In this document: positions 1-8,556 of the stretch, piece after piece
Layout of the letters: every line of letters begins with the position of its first letter
Numbering within the stretch: position 1 is the stretch's first letter
NCBI GenBank assembly: GCA_028279875.1
Contig: JANQMU010000016.1
Location: forward strand, 62,001-126,000
Direction of reading: 5' to 3'
DNA: 64,000 bases
Source: Rhizobiaceae bacterium
GTDB lineage: Bacteria > Pseudomonadota > Alphaproteobacteria > Rhizobiales > Rhizobiaceae
Made by a program: the position numbers and the translations under genes
Notes under the pieces: generated by a model
Told to the model about the DNA's origin: nothing
Seen by the model: only the letters and a program-made list of their open reading frames with translations
Database searches by the model: none

Positions 1-154
1 CATCGCCGCGGGCGACCATGCGGCCGCGGTGGACGCGCTGAAAGCGGCCCAGCCCGAGCTGATGCGCGCCGCCACGAAGGGCGTCCTTCATCGCAATACC
101 GCGTCACGCAAAGTGTCGCGCCTGGCCAAGCGCGTGAAAGCAATCAGCGCCTAA
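1..154 (+). CDS. rpsT: 30S ribosomal protein S20, C-terminal part
   Basis: Only the last 50 codons are in the window; the gene begins upstream of base 1 and reads in the frame starting at base 2. The visible tail contains the S20 signature [18 protein letters not shown] and ends in a TAA stop. S20 is a primary binder of 16S rRNA in the small subunit. In alphaproteobacteria rpsT commonly lies just upstream of dnaA, and that is the case here. A hairpin with a short T run follows the stop by about 30 bases, so the gene probably ends its own transcript. Identity is secure from the terminal motif even though most of the protein is missing. Confidence 0.95.
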   Translation, partial: IAAGDHAAAVDALKAAQPELMRAATKGVLHRNTASRKVSRLAKRVKAISA

Positions 155-181
155 TTGCAACAATTTAGCAGTGTTTTGATC

Positions 182-205
182 AGCCTGGCTCGCCGCCGGG
201 CTTTT
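182..205 (+). terminator. Rho-independent terminator after rpsT
   Basis: An 8-bp stem AGCCTGGC / GCCGGGCT with one G-U pair and a 5-base loop is followed by TTT. It sits 27 bases after the rpsT stop. The T tract is short, so efficiency is uncertain. Confidence 0.7.
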
Positions 206-920
206 GTGATTGGCCGCAAAATCCTGTAACACCGCTGTCATATTCTGTTAATAGCCTTTTTCAGAAAAACAAGTATTATACATTGAAAACAAAGAGTTGT
301 TGGAGGTCCGAAATTGTTCAATCGGGCCTTCAGGGACTCGCTCTCCGGATTGCGAGTCAAGCGGTTTTTTTGGCTTTTTTTTGGAGAGGCTTTGCTCGGC
401 GACCGGGTCGATAAAAAAGCTGTTGATTCCAAGTGCGTTACGTCAAATGCCCCGGTAACCGCGCCGTGATCAGGATGTGATCGACGGCTGCCAACGGGCG
501 ATTCTTCGATCCGTCCGCCTTGACCTGTGCCCGCACAAACTGCCTTAATGCGGCTGCTTGGAGGTCGCAGGCAGCAGGTTCGTATTGCATTCAGCGGCTT
601 CCGTTTTTTTGACGGAAGCAGCGTTGTTTCATCTTTCAGGCGGTGTTCGTTTTCTGCGGCACACTTCATTTGAAACCCTCGGTTGCATCCCGGGCTATCT
701 CCCGGGTGTGGGGATTTTTGCGCGCCGATCCGGGTGACCGGAGCGCTTGGCCGGGGAACAGAACCATGACGGGCGCCGCAGCGCCGGCCTGGTGTCATTT
801 TGGCTGCGGGCGAAATTGATGAGGAGGGCGTCGCCGGCGGATTGCGGAGAGATCTCAAAGACAAGTGAATAATTCGGCCGTTGGGCCGGCAAGGAATTGT
901 GAATCAGGGGAAAGCCGAAA
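206..920 (+). other. Long structured non-coding region upstream of dnaA
   Basis: About 715 bases lie between the rpsT terminator and dnaA with no convincing gene; open frames on either strand have no family motifs. The first 200 bases are clearly AT-richer than the surroundings. Three hairpins can be read: GGTCCGA/TCGGGCC at 305-328, GACTCGC/GCGAGTC at 335-358 followed by T tracts at 366-372 and 376-383, and GCTTCCGT/ACGGAAGC with a T6G loop at 597-619. The first two plus the T tract resemble the end of a small RNA or an upstream terminator. A weak promoter candidate for dnaA (TTGCGG at 842-847, TGAATA at 866-871) lies near the gene. No convincing cluster of DnaA boxes was found. Confidence 0.5.
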
Positions 921-2471
921 ATGCAGGGATTGTTACCAGCGCAGGGACATGTCGAACGACGCGCAAGGCAACAGGACACTCTCGCTTCCAACAAAGCGGC
1001 CGCCGCCTCAAAAACGCTGGGGAAATCAGAAATGACGCAGAATGCACTCTTTAGCCGGGTACAGGCCCGACTGAAGGCACAGGTCGGTCCGGATATCTTT
1101 GCGAGCTGGTTCGGCCGCCTGAAACTGGAAACGGTTTCCAAGAGCGTTGTGCGGCTTTCAGTGCCAACCACATTTCTGCGGTCCTGGATCAACAACCGAT
1201 ATCTTGATCTGCTGACCCAGCTCTTCAAGGAGGAGGATCCGGACATCCTGCGTGTCGAGATCGTGGTCCGCTCGGCCACCCGCGGCAACCGGTTGATCCA
1301 GTCCTCCGAGTTTTCAGACGTCGAGCCGTCCACCAAGTCGGCGCAGACGCAACCACAGCTTCCCGGATTGCCGCATGCCGTCTCCAAGGCGCGAAAGCCG
1401 GCGGTGCGATCGGTCGATGCCGGCTCGGTCAGCGGCTCGCCGCTCGACCCGCGCTACTCCTTCGACGCCTTTGTCGAGGGGTCCTCCAACCGCGTGGCGC
1501 TTGCGGCGGCGAAGACCATTGCGGAGGCCGGCAGCAGTGCGGTCCGGTTCAATCCGCTTTTCATTCATTCCAATGTCGGCCTTGGCAAGACGCATCTGCT
1601 CCAGGCCATCGCCCTGGCGGCGACCCAGAGCGAGCGCAAGCCGCGCGTGGTCTATCTGACCGCCGAATATTTCATGTGGCGTTTCGCGACGGCGATCCGT
1701 GACAATGATGCGCTGTCCTTCAAGGAATCGCTGCGCAATATCGACCTGCTGGTCATTGACGACATGCAGTTCCTGCAGGGCAAGTCGATCCAGCACGAAT
1801 TCTGCCATCTGCTCAACATGCTGCTCGATTCTGCCCGCCAGGTGGTCGTTGCGGCGGACCGCGCCCCCTGGGAACTGGAATCGCTGGATGCCCGCGTCCG
1901 GTCCAGGCTCCAGGGTGGTGTCGCCATTGAGGTCGAGGCGCCGGATTACGAGATGCGTCTCGAAATCCTCAAGCGGCGGCTCGTCGTCGCCCAGCAGGAG
2001 GATACCTCGATCGACATTCCGGACGAAATCCTCGTCCATGTCGCCAAGCACATCACCTCCAGCGGACGTGAGCTGGAAGGCGCCTTCAACCAGTTGCTGT
2101 TCCGCCGGTCCTTCGAGCCGTGCCTGTCGATCGACCGGGTCGACGAACTGCTCGGCCATCTGGTCAATGCCGGCGAGCCGAAGCGGGTCCGCATCGAAGA
2201 CATTCAGCGCGTCGTGTCGCGCCACTACAATGTATCGCGACAGGAAATGGTGTCCAACCGGCGCACCCGCACGATCGTCAAGCCGCGGCAGATCGCGATG
2301 TTTCTGGCCAAGACCATGACGCCGCGTTCCTTCCCGGAAATCGGCCGGCGCTTCGGCGGGCGCGACCACACGACAGTCCTGCATGCGGTGCGAAAGATCG
2401 AGAATCTCCTCGACCAGGACACCAAACTGTCCCACGAGGTGGAGCTGCTTCGCCGCCTGATCAGCGAGTAG
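921..2471 (+). CDS. dnaA: Chromosomal replication initiator DnaA
   Basis: DnaA is the AAA+ ATPase that binds DnaA boxes and melts the replication origin. All parts are visible: N-terminal domain I starting around residue 38 ([20 protein letters not shown]), a variable linker, the Walker A loop [10 protein letters not shown] near residues 217-226, Walker [12 protein letters not shown] near 277, and the domain IV DNA-binding signature [11 protein letters not shown] near 479-489. The 516-residue reading has a 37-residue N-terminal extension; rhizobial DnaA proteins often carry such an extension, and an AGGGGA lies about 10 bases before this ATG. The alternative ATG at 1032 also has a GGGGAA upstream, so the start is not settled. 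dnaN follows after 247 bases. Confidence 0.97.
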   Translation: MQGLLPAQGHVERRARQQDTLASNKAAAASKTLGKSEMTQNALFSRVQARLKAQVGPDIFASWFGRLKLETVSKSVVRLSVPTTFLRSWINNRYLDLLTQLFKEEDPDILRVEIVVRSATRGNRLIQSSEFSDVEPSTKSAQTQPQLPGLPHAVSKARKPAVRSVDAGSVSGSPLDPRYSFDAFVEGSSNRVALAAAKTIAEAGSSAVRFNPLFIHSNVGLGKTHLLQAIALAATQSERKPRVVYLTAEYFMWRFATAIRDNDALSFKESLRNIDLLVIDDMQFLQGKSIQHEFCHLLNMLLDSARQVVVAADRAPWELESLDARVRSRLQGGVAIEVEAPDYEMRLEILKRRLVVAQQEDTSIDIPDEILVHVAKHITSSGRELEGAFNQLLFRRSFEPCLSIDRVDELLGHLVNAGEPKRVRIEDIQRVVSRHYNVSRQEMVSNRRTRTIVKPRQIAMFLAKTMTPRSFPEIGRRFGGRDHTTVLHAVRKIENLLDQDTKLSHEVELLRRLISE

Positions 2472-2598
2472 CGCCGGGCCTTCCACGACCCGGTCCGGAT
2501 GCTTTTCCCCAGAAACAGCCGCCTGCCGCTCGCGACCGGGCTCCGGGCTCTTGCTTAACGGCGGGTAAATCTGTCATTTTGCTTGTCCCGACGGCGAT

Positions 2599-2617
2599 GT
2601 CCCGGTAAATCCGGGAC
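2599..2617 (+). other. Hairpin in the dnaA-dnaN interval
   Basis: GTCCCGG-TAAAT-CCGGGAC forms a perfect 7-bp stem about 100 bases before dnaN. There is no T run after it, so it is not an obvious terminator. It may be part of the dnaN leader. Possible promoter elements overlap it (TTGTCC at 2584-2589 with TAAATC 17 bases on). Confidence 0.35.
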
Positions 2618-2718
2618 GGTCGAGTTGCGCAATGCACAAGACCGGCCGCCGGTCTGTCTCCTCGATCTTGCCGACCTTGGCAATCGAGATTTGCGAAAAG
2701 GAATTCGGTGTAAAATCC

Positions 2719-3837
2719 ATGCGTGTGACAATCGAGCGTTCCAATCTGCTGTCCTCCCTCAATCACGTTCATCGTGTCGTCGAGCGGCGCAACACGATAC
2801 CGATCCTGTCGAACGTGCTGTTGAAGGCCGACGGCGCCGCGCTTGAACTCAAGGCGACGGACCTCGATCTCGAAGTCACCGAGGCAACGGCCGCCAATGT
2901 CGAACAGGCCGGCTCGACGACCGTGCCTGCCCATCTGCTTTACGACATCGTTCGCAAATTGCCCGACGGCGCCGAAATACTGCTTTCGATCGAGTCCGAC
3001 AGCGGCACGATGACGGTTGCGTCGGGGCGTTCGAAATTCTCGCTTCAATGTCTGCCCGAATCCGATTTTCCGGACCTGACCGCCGGTGAGTTCAGCCACA
3101 CCTTCCGCCTTCAGTCGACCGATCTGAAGATGCTGATCCACCGGACCCAATTCGCCATTTCGACGGAGGAAACGCGCTATTACCTCAACGGCATCTTCAT
3201 GCACACGATCGAAGATGGCGGATCGCTGAAACTGCGCGCCGTGGCCACTGACGGGCATCGTCTGGCCCGCGCCGATATCGATGCGCCTTCGGGCTCCGAG
3301 GACATGCCCGGCCTGATCATTCCGCGCAAGACCGTCGGCGAGCTGCAGAAACTGGTCGACGACCCCGATGTCGCCGTCACGGTGGAGCTGTCGGAGGCCA
3401 AGATCCGCTTCACCATTGGCGCCGTGCTGCTGACGTCAAAGCTGATCGACGGAACGTTCCCGGACTACCAGCGCGTCATCCCGACCGGCAATGACAAGGA
3501 ATTGAGGATCGAGTGCATGCCCTTCGCCGCGGCCGTCGACCGTGTCTCGACGATCTCGTCGGAGCGTGGCCGCGCCGTCAAGCTTGCCCTGTCGGAGGGC
3601 CTGCTGACCCTGACGGTCAACAATCCGGATTCGGGCAGCGCCACCGAGGAACTGGCAGTCGGCTATGAGAACGATCCGCTGGAGATCGGTTTCAATGCGA
3701 AATATCTTCTCGACATTACCGGCCAGCTCAGCGGCAGCGAGGCGGTCTTCATGCTGGCCGATCCCGGATCGCCCACGGTGGTCCGTGACGATGCCGAGAA
3801 GGACGCGCTCTACGTGCTGATGCCGATGCGCGTCTGA
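2719..3837 (+). CDS. dnaN: DNA polymerase III beta subunit (sliding clamp)
   Basis: DnaN forms the ring-shaped dimer that tethers the replicative polymerase to DNA and serves as the docking site for MutS and other factors. The 372-residue product is the usual length. It starts MRVTIERSNLLSSLNHVHRV, matching the conserved N-terminus of alphaproteobacterial clamps, and has the three-domain clamp fold length with the conserved C-terminal MPMRV. A longer in-frame reading from 2632 exists but its first 29 residues do not resemble the family, so the ATG at 2719 is preferred; an AAGGAA lies upstream at a rather long spacing. recF starts 4 bases after the stop, so the two are probably co-transcribed. 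Confidence 0.97.
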   Translation: MRVTIERSNLLSSLNHVHRVVERRNTIPILSNVLLKADGAALELKATDLDLEVTEATAANVEQAGSTTVPAHLLYDIVRKLPDGAEILLSIESDSGTMTVASGRSKFSLQCLPESDFPDLTAGEFSHTFRLQSTDLKMLIHRTQFAISTEETRYYLNGIFMHTIEDGGSLKLRAVATDGHRLARADIDAPSGSEDMPGLIIPRKTVGELQKLVDDPDVAVTVELSEAKIRFTIGAVLLTSKLIDGTFPDYQRVIPTGNDKELRIECMPFAAAVDRVSTISSERGRAVKLALSEGLLTLTVNNPDSGSATEELAVGYENDPLEIGFNAKYLLDITGQLSGSEAVFMLADPGSPTVVRDDAEKDALYVLMPMRV

Positions 3838-3841
3838 CGCC

Positions 3842-4978
3842 ATGAGCGCCTTGAACACGGGCGCCAGCGTCCATCTGACACGTCTCAAACTGACCGATTT
3901 CCGCAATTACCGGCAGCTCGCCCTGGATTTCGACCGGCGGCACGTGGTGCTGACCGGCGAAAACGGCGCCGGCAAGACCAATCTGCTGGAGGCTGTTTCG
4001 TTCCTGTCGCCGGGGCGCGGATTGCGGCGCGCACCCTATGGCGATGTCGGCCGGATCGGCAGTGATTCCGGCTTCACTGTTTTCGCCGCGCTCGAGGGGA
4101 TGAACGGACCGGTCGAAATCGGAACGGCCGCCGCCGATGGCGGCACCGGGCGGAAACTGAAGATCAACGGCGCCAATGCGCGATCGGCAGATGACTTGCT
4201 GGACCATCTGCGTCTGGTCTGGCTAACGCCGGCCATGGACGGCCTGTTTTCCGGGCCTGCCTCGGATCGGCGCCGGTTTTTCGACCGCCAGGTGCTGGCC
4301 ATCGATCCCGGCCACGGCCGCCGGGTTCTCGACTACGAACGCGCCATGCGCAGCCGCAACCGGCTGCTCGGCGAAGGTCGCATGGACCCGGCCTGGCTCG
4401 AGGGCATCGAAATGCAGATGGCCGAACTCGGGACCGCCATCGCCCTGGCGCGCCGTGAACTTGTGGCGCTGCTGGCCGATCTCATTGAAAACGGCCAGGA
4501 ACAGGGGCCCTTTCCAAGGGCCGGCATTGCCCTGCAGGATTTCCTGTCCGATCTGCCGGGCGAAACGACGGCGGCCCGGGAGGAGGCCTTTGCCGAACGG
4601 CTGCGCGAAGCCAGGCAGGGCGATGCCGCGGCCGGAAGGACCCTGACGGGTCCCCACCGCTCGGACCTGCTGATCAGGCACATTGCCAAGGATATCGAGG
4701 CGGCGCGCTGTTCGACCGGCGAGCAGAAAGCCCTGCTTGTCGGCCTTGTGCTTGCCCATGCCAGGCTGACCGGCACGATCTGCGGATCGGCGCCGGTCAT
4801 GCTGCTCGATGAAATCGCCGCCCATCTCGACGAGGGACGCCGGGCCGCCCTGTTCGACCTGGTCGACGGCCTCGGCGGCCAGGCCTTCATGACCGGCACG
4901 GACGCCCATATGTTTGCTGCGCTCGACGAGCGGGCGATGCATTTTCATGTCGATGCCGGAACGGTGGAATTGGGCTGA
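3842..4978 (+). CDS. recF: DNA replication and repair protein RecF
   Basis: RecF is an SMC-like ATPase that helps load RecA at single-strand gaps together with RecO and RecR. The 378-residue product has the Walker A loop GENGAGKTNLLEA near residues 38-50, the RecF-type PGRGLR stretch just after it, an ABC-type signature region near STGEQKALL, and the Walker B segment VMLLDEIAAHLDEGRR near residue 320. It lies immediately downstream of dnaN, the standard dnaA-dnaN-recF arrangement; unlike many bacteria gyrB does not follow. Confidence 0.96.
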   Translation: MSALNTGASVHLTRLKLTDFRNYRQLALDFDRRHVVLTGENGAGKTNLLEAVSFLSPGRGLRRAPYGDVGRIGSDSGFTVFAALEGMNGPVEIGTAAADGGTGRKLKINGANARSADDLLDHLRLVWLTPAMDGLFSGPASDRRRFFDRQVLAIDPGHGRRVLDYERAMRSRNRLLGEGRMDPAWLEGIEMQMAELGTAIALARRELVALLADLIENGQEQGPFPRAGIALQDFLSDLPGETTAAREEAFAERLREARQGDAAAGRTLTGPHRSDLLIRHIAKDIEAARCSTGEQKALLVGLVLAHARLTGTICGSAPVMLLDEIAAHLDEGRRAALFDLVDGLGGQAFMTGTDAHMFAALDERAMHFHVDAGTVELG

Positions 4979-5008
4979 TTCCCGGCCTGATTGCTGATAG
5001 AAAAGCCC

Positions 5009-5755
5009 ATGGACACACCGGCCCTTTCTTCCTTGGAACTGCAACGCTATGCACGGCACATCGTGCTGCCGGAAATCGGCGGCCCGGGGCAGCAGAAGCT
5101 CAAAAAGGCCCGCGTGCTGGTGATCGGCGCCGGCGGTCTGGGGACGCCGGTGCTGCAATATCTTGCGGCGGCCGGTGTCGGCACGCTGGGCATTGTCGAT
5201 GACGATTCGGTGTCCCTGTCCAATCTGCAGCGCCAGGTCATCCATACCACCGGCAGCGTAGGCGACGCCAAGACAGAAAGCGCTGCTGCGGCGATCGCCG
5301 GCATCAATCCCCATGTCGTGGTGGAAACGCATGCCTTCAGGCTGGATTCCGACAATGCCGCCGCGCTGATCGGGCGCTATGACGTCGTGGTTGACGGCTC
5401 GGACAATTTCGCCACGCGCTACCTCGCCGCCGACCAGTGCGCGGCCGCCCGAAAACCGCTGGTCTCGGCGGCGGTCGGCCGCTTCGACGGTTCGCTCACC
5501 GTGCTCAAGCCCTATGAGAAAAACGCCAATGGCAAGGCCAACCCGTCCTACCGGAACCTGTTTCCGGCGCCGCCACCCGACGGACTGATACCGAGCTGCG
5601 CCGAAGCCGGAATCGTCGGCGCGCTCACCGGCATTCTCGGCAGCCTTCAGGCCATGGAGGTCATCAAGTTGATCTGCGGCATCGGCGAGCCGCTGGTCGG
5701 CCGGCTGCTGCTTTACGACGCACTCACGGCGCGCTTCGAGACGATCCGGTATTAG
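5009..5755 (+). CDS. moeB: ThiF/MoeB-family adenylyltransferase (molybdopterin-synthase sulfurylase type)
   Basis: This family adenylates the C-terminal glycine of a ubiquitin-like sulfur carrier (MoaD or ThiS) before sulfur transfer in molybdopterin or thiamine synthesis. The sequence shows RYARHIVLPEIGGPGQQKL, the nucleotide-binding loop GAGGLGTPVLQYLAAAG near residue 40, the DDDSVSLSNLQRQ strand and the ADQCAAARKPLVSAAVGRFDG region. The 248-residue length means there is no fused rhodanese domain. I chose the ATG at 5009; an in-frame TTG at 4991 would add six residues. It follows recF by 30 bases and may share its transcript. MoeB and HesA/ThiF paralogues cannot be told apart with certainty from sequence alone. 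Confidence 0.88.
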   Translation: MDTPALSSLELQRYARHIVLPEIGGPGQQKLKKARVLVIGAGGLGTPVLQYLAAAGVGTLGIVDDDSVSLSNLQRQVIHTTGSVGDAKTESAAAAIAGINPHVVVETHAFRLDSDNAAALIGRYDVVVDGSDNFATRYLAADQCAAARKPLVSAAVGRFDGSLTVLKPYEKNANGKANPSYRNLFPAPPPDGLIPSCAEAGIVGALTGILGSLQAMEVIKLICGIGEPLVGRLLLYDALTARFETIRY

Positions 5756-5881
5756 ATACGGCCAGGAGGCCTTCCCGAATCGCCCTTAACATCTCATCCG
5801 CGTTCCTCGAAATATATGATTTTCAGTCATTCATGGTGTTGCATTTGGATCGCATTATACCGATATTAAATGTGTCAATCA

Positions 5882-5897
5882 GTGCTAGCGTGCTAGT
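5882..5897 (+). repeat. Tandem 8-bp repeat GTGCTAGC/GTGCTAGT
   Basis: GTGCTAGC is followed directly by GTGCTAGT and then GCT, about 65 bases before the NYN gene and inside its likely promoter region. Tandem short repeats of this kind often serve as binding sites for small repressors; that role here is inference. Confidence 0.5.
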
Positions 5898-5959
5898 GCT
5901 CCAAGGGTCGCAATGGAGAAATCCAGCGCGGCCCTTGCGTTTATGATGTAGTAAAGCCC

Positions 5960-6646
5960 ATGCGCGCGATTTTCTATGTCGATGGCTTCAACTTCTATTT
6001 TCTGAGAACCATACGGCAACCTCAATACAAGTGGTTAAACTACAAGGCTTTGGCTGACGTCATTGTGCCCGATGAAACAAGCGTTGAGGCAGTCAAATAC
6101 TACACTGCGCCAGTGTCAGGAAAAATCGACAATGATGCGCCTCGACGTCAGCAGCTGCTGTTGTCCGCCATGAGGACGATCCCTGAAATCGAGATCTATC
6201 ATGGCCGGTTCCTCTACAAGGAAAAATGGGCGGGCTTGGTCACACCACCCAGGGCAAAGCCGGAAACTTATGTTTGGAATATGCCCGCACCTGCCGTGGT
6301 TTACGTTAAAAAAACGGAGGAAAAGGGCAGTGATGTTAATCTGGGAGTGCATCTCGTCAGGGACGCATTCGTGGATGCTTTTGATATTGCCTATGTTGTG
6401 ACAAACGATACCGATCTTGTCGAGCCGATACGAATCGTGACGGAGGAAGTGGGCAAAGAGGTTTGCATCGTTGCTCCCTGCCGTTCACGAAGCAAGAAGA
6501 GCCCGCCAGTTCCAGCACCGTCACTTGAACAGGTAGCGACATCCAAACATTACATCGATGACTCTGAATTGGCGGTTTCGCAGTTTCCGGACAATATCCA
6601 GCGCAAAGGAAAAAAGGACATTTCGAAACCTGCCACTTGGGTATAG
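5960..6646 (+). CDS. NYN-domain (PIN-like) putative ribonuclease
   Basis: The 228-residue product belongs to the NYN group of PIN-like nucleases (LabA/DUF88 type), metal-dependent RNases or RNA-processing enzymes whose substrates are mostly unknown. The acidic active-site signature is present: VDGFN at residues 7-11, KGSDVNLGVHLVRDAF around 122-137 and the TNDTDL motif around 147-152. The C-terminal 60 residues are charged and unassigned. Base composition is visibly poorer in G+C than the flanking genes and the codon choice is different, with a weak ribosome site, which points to acquisition by transfer. It stands alone between moeB and a convergent dehydrogenase gene; no partner toxin, antitoxin or defence gene is adjacent. 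Confidence 0.85.
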   Translation: MRAIFYVDGFNFYFLRTIRQPQYKWLNYKALADVIVPDETSVEAVKYYTAPVSGKIDNDAPRRQQLLLSAMRTIPEIEIYHGRFLYKEKWAGLVTPPRAKPETYVWNMPAPAVVYVKKTEEKGSDVNLGVHLVRDAFVDAFDIAYVVTNDTDLVEPIRIVTEEVGKEVCIVAPCRSRSKKSPPVPAPSLEQVATSKHYIDDSELAVSQFPDNIQRKGKKDISKPATWV

Positions 6647-6692
6647 CTGCAAACCCCCGGTAACTGTGAATTCGCAAATACAGACAGAATGC

Positions 6693-7694
6693 TCAGGTCT
6701 GGCCCGGCAATACGCGGTCCGGCGGGCGGTGGCCGTCGAACAGCGCACGGATATTGATGATCACCTTTTCACCCATATCGATCCGGCCTTCGATGGTCGC
6801 CGAGCCCATATGCGGCAGGATCACCACCTTGCCGGCATTGGCGAGCTTGACCAGCTTCGGATTGACGGCTGGTTCATGCTCGAAGACGTCCAGCCCGGCG
6901 CCGGCGAGCTTTTCCTCCTGCAGGTTCTTGATCAGCGCCACCTCATCGATAATGCCGCCGCGGGCGGTGTTGACGATATAGGCTTCGCTGCGCAAGAGGG
7001 ACAGCCGCCGCGCTGAGAGAAGGTGAAAGGTCGCCGGCGTCGACGGGCAGTTGACGGAGACGATGTCGACCCGCGCCAGCATCTGGTCGAGGCTGTCCCA
7101 ATAGGTCGCCTCCAGCGCCTCCTCGGTATCGGTATCGACCCGGTTGCGGTTGTGATAGTGGATCGACAGGCCGAAGGCGCGGGCGCGCCGGGCGACGGCG
7201 GTGCCGATGCGACCCATGCCGACAATGCCGAGGCGCTTGCCCCAGATCCGGTGGCCGAGCATCCATGTCGGCGACCAGCCATTCCATTGACCGTCATCGG
7301 TCAGCACCTTGGCGCCCTCGGTCAGCCGCCGCGGGACCGCCAGGATCAGCGCCATCGTCATGTCGGCCGTGTCTTCGCTCAGCACATTCGGCGTATTGGT
7401 CACGGTGATGCCCTTTCGGGCGGCCGCATCGACATCGATATTGTCGGTGCCGTTGCCGAAATTGGCGATCAGCTTGAGATCGTCGCCGGCCTGCTCGATC
7501 ATCGCCGCATCGATGGTGTCGGTCACCGTCGGCACCAGCACGTCGACCGTTTGCATCGCCGCGACAAGCTCCGGCTGCGTGCGCGCCGTGTCCTCGATAT
7601 TGAGTTCCGCGTCAAACAGTTCGCGCATCCGCGTTTCGACGGATTCCGGCAGTTTTCGGGTGATGAAGACCCTCGGTTTTTTCCTGTTGGGCAT
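6693..7694 (-). CDS. D-2-hydroxyacid dehydrogenase (glyoxylate/hydroxypyruvate reductase type)
   Basis: NAD(P)-dependent enzymes of this family interconvert 2-keto acids and D-2-hydroxy acids such as glyoxylate/glycolate or hydroxypyruvate/D-glycerate. The 333-residue sequence carries FGNGTDNIDVDAA in the substrate domain, the GMGRIGTAVARRARAFG dinucleotide loop near residue 155, and the three catalytic residues in their motifs: Arg in NTARGGIIDE, Glu in GAGLDVFEHEP and His in LPHMGSAT. The gene is divergent from the SH3-domain gene with about 210 bases between them. Substrate is inferred only at family level. Confidence 0.92.
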   Translation of the reverse strand: MPNRKKPRVFITRKLPESVETRMRELFDAELNIEDTARTQPELVAAMQTVDVLVPTVTDTIDAAMIEQAGDDLKLIANFGNGTDNIDVDAAARKGITVTNTPNVLSEDTADMTMALILAVPRRLTEGAKVLTDDGQWNGWSPTWMLGHRIWGKRLGIVGMGRIGTAVARRARAFGLSIHYHNRNRVDTDTEEALEATYWDSLDQMLARVDIVSVNCPSTPATFHLLSARRLSLLRSEAYIVNTARGGIIDEVALIKNLQEEKLAGAGLDVFEHEPAVNPKLVKLANAGKVVILPHMGSATIEGRIDMGEKVIINIRALFDGHRPPDRVLPGQT

Positions 7695-7903
7695 TTCCTC
7701 AAACGGCTCCTTGTTGAGAGCTCTTTAACCAAGTTGTGCGATTCTGGTCCCGTCCGATGGCCCGATGCACACCCGATCGTTCTACCAGACGAATGCACGA
7801 TGACAAAGAGAACTCGTGCCGGGCGGGGCCGAAAGCGCGTGATGGCCCGGCCGCCCGACCACGGTTCCGGCGTGTCCCGGTTGAAGACCTGAAGGAGGCA
7901 CGA

Positions 7904-8455
7904 TTGAACGCCAGACCCGTCACCAAATCACTGCTGGCCGGTCTTGCCGCGATCATCCTTGCGGTAAGCGTTTCGGGCATGGCGCCGCCGGCATTGTCTC
8001 AGCCCGCCGCCAAGGGCGCCAGCGGCCTGCCGCTGCCGCGTTTCGTCAGCCTGAAGGCGCGCCGCGTCAATCTGCGCATCGGCCCGAGCCGCGACTATGC
8101 GGTCCAGTGGCTGTACACAAGGCCGGGCATCCCCATGGAGATCATCCAGGAATACGACCACTGGCGCCGGGTTCGCGATCTTGACGGCACTGAGGGATGG
8201 ATCCACAAATCGCTTCTGACCGGCGAGCGGACGGCCGCCGTCGCGCCCTGGAAGCGCGGCATCGAACGCGTCTATGTTCATCTCCGCGCCCGTCCGCATA
8301 AGGCCGGCAAACTCATCGCCAGGCTCGAACCGGGCGTCATCGTCAAAATCAAGGAATGCAACGGCCAATGGTGCGAAGCCGAAATCGACGGCGCCAGGGG
8401 CTGGCTGGCACAGGATGAGATCTGGGGCGCCTATCCGGGCGAGGCGTTTCGGTAA
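7904..8455 (+). CDS. Exported protein with two bacterial SH3 domains
   Basis: The product is 183 residues if translation starts at the TTG at 7904, which sits 5 bases after a strong GAAGGAGG ribosome site; an in-frame upstream extension to 7736 has no such site and is arginine-rich, so I reject it. A signal peptide follows the start (LLAGLAAIILAVSVSGMAPPALS, written as hydrophobic stretch near residues 10-30). Two SH3-like repeats can be read: one from about RVNLRIGPSRDYAVQW to EGWIHKSLL, the second from HLRARPHKAGKLIARLEP to GARGWLAQDEIWG. Such modules usually bind cell-wall peptides or act as targeting domains in the periplasm. The exact function is unknown. The neighbour on the other strand is the hydroxyacid dehydrogenase. 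Confidence 0.85.
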   Translation: MNARPVTKSLLAGLAAIILAVSVSGMAPPALSQPAAKGASGLPLPRFVSLKARRVNLRIGPSRDYAVQWLYTRPGIPMEIIQEYDHWRRVRDLDGTEGWIHKSLLTGERTAAVAPWKRGIERVYVHLRARPHKAGKLIARLEPGVIVKIKECNGQWCEAEIDGARGWLAQDEIWGAYPGEAFR

Positions 8456-8511
8456 TTCCGGAACATTTGCATTTTCCTGTGAACCATCCGTTGACAAACA
8501 AAATCAACAGC

Positions 8512-8540
8512 TTGCATCGCTGATCTCTTCTTCTTATTTT
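8512..8540 (+). promoter_or_regulatory. Candidate promoter of the GbsR-family gene
   Basis: TTGCAT at 8512-8517 and TATTTT at 8535-8540 are separated by 17 bases. The predicted transcription start falls at about 8547, the A of the start codon, so the messenger may be leaderless. A second TTGACA lies at 8491-8496 but has no good -10 partner. Confidence 0.4.
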
Positions 8541-8556
8541 TCTGTCATGACAGAAA
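8539..8556. promoter_or_regulatory. Perfect 18-bp palindrome over the start codon (likely autoregulatory operator)
   Basis: TTTCTGTCATGACAGAAA is identical to its reverse complement, and its central ATG is the start codon of the GbsR/MarR-type gene. MarR-group dimers bind palindromes of this size, so self-repression is the simplest reading. That is inference from position and symmetry. Confidence 0.65.

Noticed and set aside
238-864. Open frame of 208 codons on the minus strand upstream of dnaA
   Set aside because: Composition is Arg/Ser/Pro-rich without any family motif or ribosome site, as expected for chance open frames in GC-rich DNA, and it overlaps hairpins and T tracts.
155-920. Replication origin next to dnaA
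   Set aside because: Only isolated, poor matches to DnaA boxes were seen (for example TTATACATT at 276 and TGTGGGGAT at 706), no cluster or AT-rich unwinding block with repeats, and in rhizobia the origin is usually not beside dnaA.
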